This document shows, piece by piece, positions 1 through 5,005 of a DNA stretch of 5,005 bases. How positions within the stretch are numbered: the stretch's first letter is position 1; each line of letters begins with the position of its first letter. The notes beneath the pieces are model-generated. The model saw only the letters and a list, made by a program, of their open reading frames with translations. It did no database searches and had not been told where the DNA came from. The DNA comes from Cryomorphaceae bacterium. Lineage in GTDB: Bacteria > Bacteroidota > Bacteroidia > Flavobacteriales > Schleiferiaceae. The stretch covers positions 1 through 5,005 of the forward strand of contig NYXD01000047.1 in NCBI GenBank assembly GCA_002685435.1, in the 5' to 3' direction. Position numbers and translations under genes: made by a program.

Positions 1-464
<464 letters not shown>

Positions 465-476
465 TCATTTGAAACA

Positions 477-502
477 GGGCAAAAGTACCTCTTTTCTAGC
501 CC
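477..502 (-). terminator. Possible stem-loop between the receptor gene and pyrG
   Basis: On the minus strand, GGGC (502-499) can pair with GCCC (480-477), and AAAAG (495-491) with CTTTT (485-481). This leaves a 5-base loop AGGTA and a 3-base bulge TAG on the 5' side. It starts three bases after the receptor stop codon, where a terminator is expected. There is no clean U-tract after it (TGTTTC follows), so intrinsic termination would be weak. It overlaps the candidate pyrG -7 element. It would therefore form only in transcripts reading through from the receptor gene, not in those started at the pyrG promoter. Confidence 0.3.
480..487 (-). promoter_or_regulatory. Candidate -7 promoter element of pyrG
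   Basis: Read on the minus strand this is TACTTTTG, an exact match to TAnnTTTG, the -7 element used by the primary sigma factor of Bacteroidota. It ends 18 bases before the pyrG ATG, which would place the transcription start about 12-15 bases before the codon. A clear -33 TTTG at the usual 19-21 base spacing is not present: TTTT sits 19 bases upstream, and a TTG sits only 14 bases upstream. The position in the short gap before a gene supports the call, but an 8-base motif with two free positions can occur by chance. Confidence 0.5.
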
Positions 503-504
503 AA

Positions 505-2817
505 TTAAAAGGAGAAATTGCAGCTAATCGTCGGCATTATCGGCAATTGATTCACACGCTCAGCAGCGACGCGGTCATAATAGAAAATGTTTTCCCGATT
601 ATACATGTTTGTAGCCCCCATTGAAGCCTCCATGGTACCGTATTTCCACTCACCAGAATATTTCAAACTAGCGTCTAATCTATGGTATGTGGGCAATCGA
701 TTGCTGTTCAACTCACCATAAAGAACCGTAGGATCCCCATTAGCTGTTGTGTAATCAAAATTAATATCCGGATTACCCAATGGGTCCAAAAAGTCAATTC
801 CCGGATAATACCCCTGAGTTGGTGTAAACGGAAAGCCCGTTCCCAAGTTCCAGCGTACACTGATATACCATTGTTCCTTTTTGCCCAACTTTGCATTACC
901 AACGAGATTTAAGTTGTGGCGGCGGTCAAAATTTGGGGCATATACCTGAATACCATCATCGCGTCGCACCTTGCTCCATGCATAAACACCCCAAAAATAA
1001 TAGCGTCCCTTTTCATATTTCAAGACTGCATCATAACCATAAGCCCAACCGTGCTCTACAATGAAATCCTTACGCAAAATCTCCGGGCGATCGCTGTAAG
1101 CAGGAACATCATCATACAGCTTATTGCGATTGACATTCGTGATTTGAGAAAAATCCTTGAGGTATGTTTCTAAATTTATATCCCAATGATCACCTAAGTC
1201 ATATTCAAATCCGCCGACGACGTGCGTCGCTTTCTGCAACTTCGACGTAATAGGGTTTTGCCTAAAGTTCTCTGGAAGATCTGTGGCGCCCGATAAGAAT
1301 CCATAAAAGAGATTCACGACATCACGATCAGAATTTGCTGCCACAAGGTTTTGACTGTACAAACCACCAGAGGCTTTAAATCTAAAGTCCTCTGTGATAC
1401 TGTATTTTATACCAAGCCTCGGCTCAACGCTTAATTCAGATAGTGAACCGTAATAATGCAATCGTAGTCCTGGCTCCACTATCAGTAAAGTTCCTACGTG
1501 CCTGTAGTTGAAGTAACCCCCGAGTTCTGTGGTACTTTCTTGTTGATTAAGGTTTAACCCAAGACTATTCGTGAAATTAAAATCCGTGGTATACCCAATC
1601 AGATCAATACCATATTTCACCTCATCCGCCTTGCCTATAAAGTACGAAAAGTCCAGTCCGCCATTAAACCCATTGATGGTAGAATTCCTAGGTTGATCTG
1701 GATTCTCTGTGCTCTCTATGTAATATTGGCTTTGCGCAAAATCCCCTTGAATTAAGGTCGCAGAGGCAGGTGGTATGACCGTGAAATTCCCCCCATAGCC
1801 CCAACTGTTCCACTGTATGCCTTTCGTGGAATCCAGCATAACAGCATCTGAAAAGTTAAATGCCTTTGCGCTTAGCTTCGACCCGTTGTCTGATTGTGAG
1901 GTAAATTTCCCGTATATATCGTTAAAGTTGAATGGCAGCCCACCAAACCGGGTTTTTACGTACGGATAAAATATAGGTGCAGCTTGACGCAGGTAACTTG
2001 TTTTACCCGAAAGGAAAATACTATTATTTGCCAATCCATTCTTACCCTTTGGTCCTACAGGAGCTTCTAGCAATAGCTTGCTCATGTAAGTTGAAGAATA
2101 CAATTTTCCTGTAATGTCTTTTCGATTCCCATCTCTTGTTTTCACGTCCATAACAGAAGAGTTACGGGAGCCATACTCCGCACCAAAGCCGGCGGTGTAC
2201 ACCTTTGCGCTTTGAATCACATCAGTATCAAAAACAGAGAAGAATCCTATGCTATGAAAGGGATTATAAACTATCATACCGTCCAGTAACACGAGGTTTT
2301 GTATCGGTGCACCGCCACGAATATACAGCTGCCCACCCTGGTCTCCCGTGGTCACTACACCTGGCAAAACTGCAATAGCTTTCATTAAATCTGGGTCCCC
2401 GCCTGCAGAAAAGGTTTCAATAGATTTAGGATTCAGTGTTACCACCGCGGTATTCACCTTAACTTTCTTTTCCGCACGTTCAATATTTAAATCAACCGTA
2501 TTTAGCATCTGGGTAGACTCCGTCAGGTAGACTTTTATAGTGCTCGGTTTATTGCGGAAAATACGAGTTTCGACGGCTTTAGATTCGAATCCCAAAAAAC
2601 TTACTGTGATTGTTTGAAGTCCAACGGGCACGTTATTCACCTGAAAGTACCCGTCAAAATTAGTGGTGGCCCCGACACTCGTGCCTTCAACAACAATGTT
2701 TGCGTAAGGGACCGGTTCCACGCCACCCTCGACATATACGAATCCTCGTAGCATTTGTCCTTGTGCGAATAGAGCGCATTGTATCAACAAAAAGAGGGTG
2801 AGAAATCTAGTTTTCAT
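505..2817 (-). CDS. TonB-dependent outer-membrane receptor with carboxypeptidase-regulatory-like domain
   Basis: A 770-residue outer-membrane transporter that would import a bound ligand using energy passed by TonB-ExbBD. A signal peptide with a basic start and hydrophobic core (residues 1-20, MKTRFLTLFLLIQCALFAQG) is cleaved near A18 or G20. The cysteine at 14 is not in a good lipobox. Residues about 22-100 form the carboxypeptidase D regulatory-like beta domain (PVPYANIVVEGTSVGATTNFDGYF). The plug follows at about 110-230, with LPGVVTTGDQGGQLYIRGG at 151-169, QNLVLLDGMIVYNPFH at 173-188 and AGFGAEYGSRNSSVMDVKTRDG at 209-230. The rest is a barrel rich in alternating aromatic residues, ending in a C-terminal Phe as outer-membrane barrels do. 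No clear TonB box is visible. An ATG 13 codons upstream (2856) lies inside holA and would put polar residues before the signal peptide, so the start at 2817 is preferred. It is shorter than SusC proteins, and no susD lies beside it. The substrate is unknown. Confidence 0.93.
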   Translation of the reverse strand: MKTRFLTLFLLIQCALFAQGQMLRGFVYVEGGVEPVPYANIVVEGTSVGATTNFDGYFQVNNVPVGLQTITVSFLGFESKAVETRIFRNKPSTIKVYLTESTQMLNTVDLNIERAEKKVKVNTAVVTLNPKSIETFSAGGDPDLMKAIAVLPGVVTTGDQGGQLYIRGGAPIQNLVLLDGMIVYNPFHSIGFFSVFDTDVIQSAKVYTAGFGAEYGSRNSSVMDVKTRDGNRKDITGKLYSSTYMSKLLLEAPVGPKGKNGLANNSIFLSGKTSYLRQAAPIFYPYVKTRFGGLPFNFNDIYGKFTSQSDNGSKLSAKAFNFSDAVMLDSTKGIQWNSWGYGGNFTVIPPASATLIQGDFAQSQYYIESTENPDQPRNSTINGFNGGLDFSYFIGKADEVKYGIDLIGYTTDFNFTNSLGLNLNQQESTTELGGYFNYRHVGTLLIVEPGLRLHYYGSLSELSVEPRLGIKYSITEDFRFKASGGLYSQNLVAANSDRDVVNLFYGFLSGATDLPENFRQNPITSKLQKATHVVGGFEYDLGDHWDINLETYLKDFSQITNVNRNKLYDDVPAYSDRPEILRKDFIVEHGWAYGYDAVLKYEKGRYYFWGVYAWSKVRRDDGIQVYAPNFDRRHNLNLVGNAKLGKKEQWYISVRWNLGTGFPFTPTQGYYPGIDFLDPLGNPDINFDYTTANGDPTVLYGELNSNRLPTYHRLDASLKYSGEWKYGTMEASMGATNMYNRENIFYYDRVAAERVNQLPIMPTISCNFSF

Positions 2818-2833
2818 AGTGGGGCAATTGCAG

Positions 2834-2841
2834 CAAAAATA
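2834..2841 (-). promoter_or_regulatory. Candidate -7 promoter element of the TonB-dependent receptor gene
   Basis: Read on the minus strand this is TATTTTTG, an exact match to TAnnTTTG. It lies just after the holA stop codon and ends 16 bases before the receptor ATG, giving a predicted leader of only about 10-13 bases. The match to a -33 TTTG is poor: TTG occurs 14 and 22 bases upstream rather than 19-21. If real, the receptor can be expressed independently of rlmH-holA. The motif is T-rich and could be chance. Confidence 0.4.
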
Positions 2842-2845
2842 AGGC

Positions 2846-3859
2846 CTAAAGTACACAACGAATCAACCATTCCCGTAAATGCTCATATTCCCCTGAAGAA
2901 GAACGTATTACCCCTTTACATTTACGATCAAACTCGAGCAATTCTTCGAGCATGTTATGGGCATGAGCAGACGAATAATGTCGTGCTGCTGATGAGAACT
3001 GCTTTAAAAAGTACGGATGCACTTTTAGTGCTGTCGCAATCTGTTTTTCGTTTTTACCCTTTAAACTATGGTATTGAATAAGATTATTCACAAAGTTGAA
3101 TAAGATCCCAGTAATCATTTGAACGGGGTGTTCCTTTGGATTTTTACTAAAAAAATGAACGATTTTGAATGCTTTACCTATATCCCTTGCGGATATCGCT
3201 GCAACCAGTTCAAAGTTGTTGTAATCTTTGGAAATACCTATGTGACGCTCGACATCTGCAGCGGTTAAATTCCGTGCATCACCCATGGCTACATCGAGCT
3301 TATTCACTTCATTGTGTAACCTACTTAAATCGGTACCAACTTGTTCCGCCATAGCTGCAACAACTGCAGGATTGGTCTTAAAACCTTTCGCCGTTAATCG
3401 CTTTTCCAGCCATGGGGTTACCTGATAATCGCGCAGTGCGTCGGACTCGAGAAAAACAGTCTTCGCCTTAATAGCTTTGCCGGCTTTCGATCGCTTGTCT
3501 AATTTTTTATGCATGTGTCCGAATGCAAGCACTGTGGTTGGCTGAGGCTGATCAAGATATGAAGCCAAAAGTTCCCAATCGGCCGCCTTAAGATGCTGCG
3601 CCTCCTTAACGACGACTACCATGTAATCGCTCATCATTGGAAAACGCTTAGCTTCCTCTAAGATTTGCAACATGTTGGTGTCTTTACCGTAAAGCACACT
3701 TTGATTAAAGCTGCGTTCCGCCTCATCTAACACTTCTTTTTCTATCACCTCCAGCAATTGTTGAGCGTAAAAGGATTCCTCACCAGAAAAGAAGTAGACT
3801 GGAGCTAGTTTCTTCGCACGCAGATCTCTGACTATACTTTCGTAGCTATACGTTGCCAT
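2846..3859 (-). CDS. holA: DNA polymerase III delta subunit (clamp loader)
   Basis: The delta subunit is the part of the clamp-loader complex that opens the sliding clamp during replication. The 337-residue length is normal for the family. The N-terminal domain (about 1-140) holds PVYFFSGEESFYAQQLLEVIE at 20-40, the degenerate nucleotide-binding-like fold in which delta has no working Walker A. Residues 68-86 (EEAKRFPMMSDYMVVVVKEAQ region) match the delta segment whose hydrophobic pair touches the clamp, with F73 probably equivalent to E. coli F74. Domain II (about 141-205) includes EQVGTDLSRLHNEVNKLDV at 172-190, typical of delta. The C-terminal collar domain (about 206-337) has KVHPYFLKQF at 279-288 and a charged helical end. 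The ATG shares its A with the TAA of rlmH, so translation is probably coupled. The stop is TAG. The 28 bases after it lead to the receptor gene. Confidence 0.94.
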   Translation of the reverse strand: MATYSYESIVRDLRAKKLAPVYFFSGEESFYAQQLLEVIEKEVLDEAERSFNQSVLYGKDTNMLQILEEAKRFPMMSDYMVVVVKEAQHLKAADWELLASYLDQPQPTTVLAFGHMHKKLDKRSKAGKAIKAKTVFLESDALRDYQVTPWLEKRLTAKGFKTNPAVVAAMAEQVGTDLSRLHNEVNKLDVAMGDARNLTAADVERHIGISKDYNNFELVAAISARDIGKAFKIVHFFSKNPKEHPVQMITGILFNFVNNLIQYHSLKGKNEKQIATALKVHPYFLKQFSSAARHYSSAHAHNMLEELLEFDRKCKGVIRSSSGEYEHLREWLIRCVL

Positions 3860-4332
3860 TAATCATTGTGGTATGGTTCATTATTTAAAATAGTAAAGGC
3901 CCGGTAGAGCTGCTCTAAAAATACAACACGAATCAATTGATGCGAGGTGGTCATTTCACTCATGCTCAGCATACCATTGGCGCTTTCATACATCCCACGA
4001 GAAAAACCGAAAGCCCCGCCAACTACAAATACCAATCGCTTGGGCCCTCCATTCATCCACTTTTGCAATTGCTGGGCGAAACCCCTAGAATGGTAGCGCT
4101 TCCCTTTTTCATCGAGTAAAATGATCCAATCACCGCCTTGAAAGTACTTCTGAAATGCTTGAGATTCTAATTCCTTTACAACCTCAGCACTTCGTTTGCC
4201 TCCAGCCTTAACATCCGGCACCACGATAGTCTCATAAGGCGAATAGTGCTTTAAACGACCTTCAAACTGCGCCATTCCGTCGGATAGATAGCGTTCAGAA
4301 GTTTTACCAATAACAAGGAATACAATCTTCAT
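3859..4332 (-). CDS. rlmH: 23S rRNA (pseudouridine-1915 N3)-methyltransferase
   Basis: RlmH methylates N3 of pseudouridine 1915 in helix 69 of 23S rRNA, using S-adenosylmethionine and acting on assembled 70S ribosomes. The gene gives 157 residues, the normal length for this small SPOUT-class homodimer. Visible features are the N-terminal strand MKIVFLVIGKT, LLDEKGKRYHSRGFA at 72-86, the glycine-rich cofactor loop VFVVGGAFGFS at 101-111, and the trefoil-knot end LSMSEMTTSHQLIRVVFLEQLYRAFTILNNEPYHN at 122-156. The SH, R-x-x-x-x-EQLYRA and PYH residues are family hallmarks. The frame stays open upstream to an ATG at 4449, but those 39 extra residues do not resemble RlmH and overlap nadC, so the start at 4332 is chosen. 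Its TAA overlaps the holA ATG as TAATG. It diverges from nadC across 55 bp. No Shine-Dalgarno motif is present. Confidence 0.97.
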   Translation of the reverse strand: MKIVFLVIGKTSERYLSDGMAQFEGRLKHYSPYETIVVPDVKAGGKRSAEVVKELESQAFQKYFQGGDWIILLDEKGKRYHSRGFAQQLQKWMNGGPKRLVFVVGGAFGFSRGMYESANGMLSMSEMTTSHQLIRVVFLEQLYRAFTILNNEPYHND

Positions 4333-4387
4333 GAGCCATACAAAGATGCTAACTTGCAATGAGAAGCACACTTTTAATTGCAATTTT
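4333..4387. promoter_or_regulatory. Divergent rlmH/nadC intergenic region with a repeat and a palindrome
   Basis: These 55 bases must hold start signals for both divergent genes unless promoters lie inside the coding regions. On the minus strand, CATCTTTG (4342-4349) differs from TAnnTTTG only at its first base and ends 9 bases before the rlmH ATG. On the plus strand there is no exact TAnnTTTG. The heptamer TTGCAAT occurs twice in direct orientation at 4354-4360 and 4378-4384, 24 bases apart. The second copy is part of the perfect 10-base palindrome AATTGCAATT at 4376-4385, two bases before the nadC ATG. These could be an operator, but I do not recognise the motif as that of a known NAD regulator. 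Confidence 0.35.
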
Positions 4388-5005
4388 ATGCCCCACGCTT
4401 CCTGGACACCTGATTTTGAAACCTTAAAGGCCCAATTTGACTTTGCCATTGCCGAAGATATAGGCGATGGAGATCACAGTGCGTTATCTAGCATTCCCGC
4501 CGAACAACGTGGTAAAGCCCAGTTGATCATAAAGGAAAGCGGTGTTTTCGCGGGCGGTGCTTTGGCAGCGTATTTGTTCAAATACATTGACGCTACAGCA
4601 ACAGTAAAGCAATCTATTGAAGACGGTGCACTCGTAGAAAAAGGCACAGTAGCTTTAATCGTTGAAGGGAACACTATCAAACTACTACAGAGTGAACGGC
4701 TCGTCTTAAATTACCTTCAACGGCTTTCAGGCATTGCTACAAGAACCTATTCGTATGCTCGTGAAATTGATCATACTAAATGTATTGTGCTGGACACAAG
4801 GAAAACTACACCAGGCCTTAGGGTTTTGGAAAAATGGGCGGTTGCCTTAGGGGGCGGAGGAAATCACAGAATGGGTCTTTATGACATGGTAATGCTTAAA
4901 GACAATCACATCGATTTTGCTGGGGGTATTTCCGAAGCCGTAGCACGAACAAAAGCATATTTAACAGAAAGTGATCGAACCTTATCCATTGAAGTAGAAA
5001 CGAGA
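4388..5005 (+). CDS. nadC: Quinolinate phosphoribosyltransferase (nicotinate-nucleotide pyrophosphorylase), N-terminal part
   Basis: NadC converts quinolinate and phosphoribosyl pyrophosphate to nicotinate mononucleotide, CO2 and pyrophosphate, joining the de novo pathway to NAD synthesis in the cytoplasm. Translating the plus strand gives 206 codons open to the window edge. The family is about 280-290 residues long, so about 80 are missing. The N-terminal domain has AEDIGDGDHS at 22-31 and KESGVFAGG at 49-57, then QSERLVLNYLQRLSGIAT at 101-118 begins the catalytic alpha/beta barrel. LDTRKTTPGLRVLEKWAVALGGGGNHRMGLYDMVMLKDNH at 135-174 carries the active-site residues. R104, R138, K139, H160, R161 and K171 line up with the quinolinate- and PRPP-binding residues known in the family, and E202 with the glutamate of the IEVE motif. 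In-frame ATGs at 4346 and 4331 would add 14 or 19 unconserved residues. The start at 4388 is preferred because it begins the recognisable protein. Confidence 0.97.
   Translation, partial: MPHASWTPDFETLKAQFDFAIAEDIGDGDHSALSSIPAEQRGKAQLIIKESGVFAGGALAAYLFKYIDATATVKQSIEDGALVEKGTVALIVEGNTIKLLQSERLVLNYLQRLSGIATRTYSYAREIDHTKCIVLDTRKTTPGLRVLEKWAVALGGGGNHRMGLYDMVMLKDNHIDFAGGISEAVARTKAYLTESDRTLSIEVETR

Noticed and set aside
516..2834. AATTGCAGC present at 516-524 and at 2826-2834, resembling the AATTGCAATT near nadC
   Set aside because: The first copy is in the last codons of the receptor and the second lies between a promoter candidate and a start codon, so positions relative to genes are inconsistent. 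A 9-base AT-leaning match is probably chance.
2818..2856. Upstream ATG that would make the receptor 783 residues and overlap holA
   Set aside because: The 13 added residues place a Cys- and Arg-containing stretch before a standard signal peptide. The ATG at 2817 starts that signal peptide directly.
2779..3081. Plus-strand open frame of 100 codons across the holA end and receptor start
   Set aside because: It is antisense to two well-supported genes, crosses their junction and has no recognisable protein features.
4333..4449. 39-residue N-terminal extension of rlmH
   Set aside because: The family starts at MKIVFLVIGK. The extension has no RlmH resemblance and is antisense to the clearly coding nadC 5' end.
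4474..4680. Minus-strand open frame of 68 codons
   Set aside because: It lies fully inside nadC on the opposite strand, and the plus-strand translation there is unmistakably NadC.

Overview
The window looks like ordinary core chromosome of a member of the Bacteroidota, probably Flavobacteriia or a close relative. The evidence is a TonB-dependent outer-membrane receptor with an N-terminal carboxypeptidase-regulatory-like domain, the Bacteroidota-type wording of RlmH, DNA polymerase III delta and NadC, the absence of a Shine-Dalgarno motif before any of the five starts, and two exact matches to the Bacteroidota -7 promoter element TAnnTTTG. Base composition is moderately AT-rich and fairly even. 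I see no sign of mobile DNA, CRISPR, tRNA or rRNA. The genus cannot be named from this sequence alone.

Layout: four genes lie on the minus strand, read from right to left. They are rlmH (4332 to 3859), holA (3859 to 2846), a TonB-dependent receptor (2817 to 505) and the first 153 codons of pyrG (461 to the left edge). One gene, nadC, lies on the plus strand (4388 to the right edge, 206 codons, 3' end missing). rlmH and nadC diverge from a 55-bp spacer. rlmH and holA overlap by one base (TAATG), holA and the receptor are 28 bp apart, and the receptor and pyrG are 43 bp apart. Genes fill nearly everything, and no gene-free stretch reaches 100 bp.

How the genes work together: rlmH and holA are both core information-processing genes (ribosome maturation and the replication clamp loader) and are probably co-transcribed and translationally coupled. 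The receptor follows in the same direction but has its own candidate promoter inside the end of holA. pyrG has a candidate promoter in the 43-bp gap, overlapped by a possible stem-loop. So this looks like a same-direction cluster of short units rather than one functional pathway. nadC (NAD biosynthesis) is transcribed the other way. The substrate of the receptor cannot be read from the sequence.

I found no convincing new biological system. The points worth a second look are small and regulatory: the hairpin over the pyrG promoter, the very short predicted leaders, and the repeat and palindrome in the rlmH/nadC spacer.
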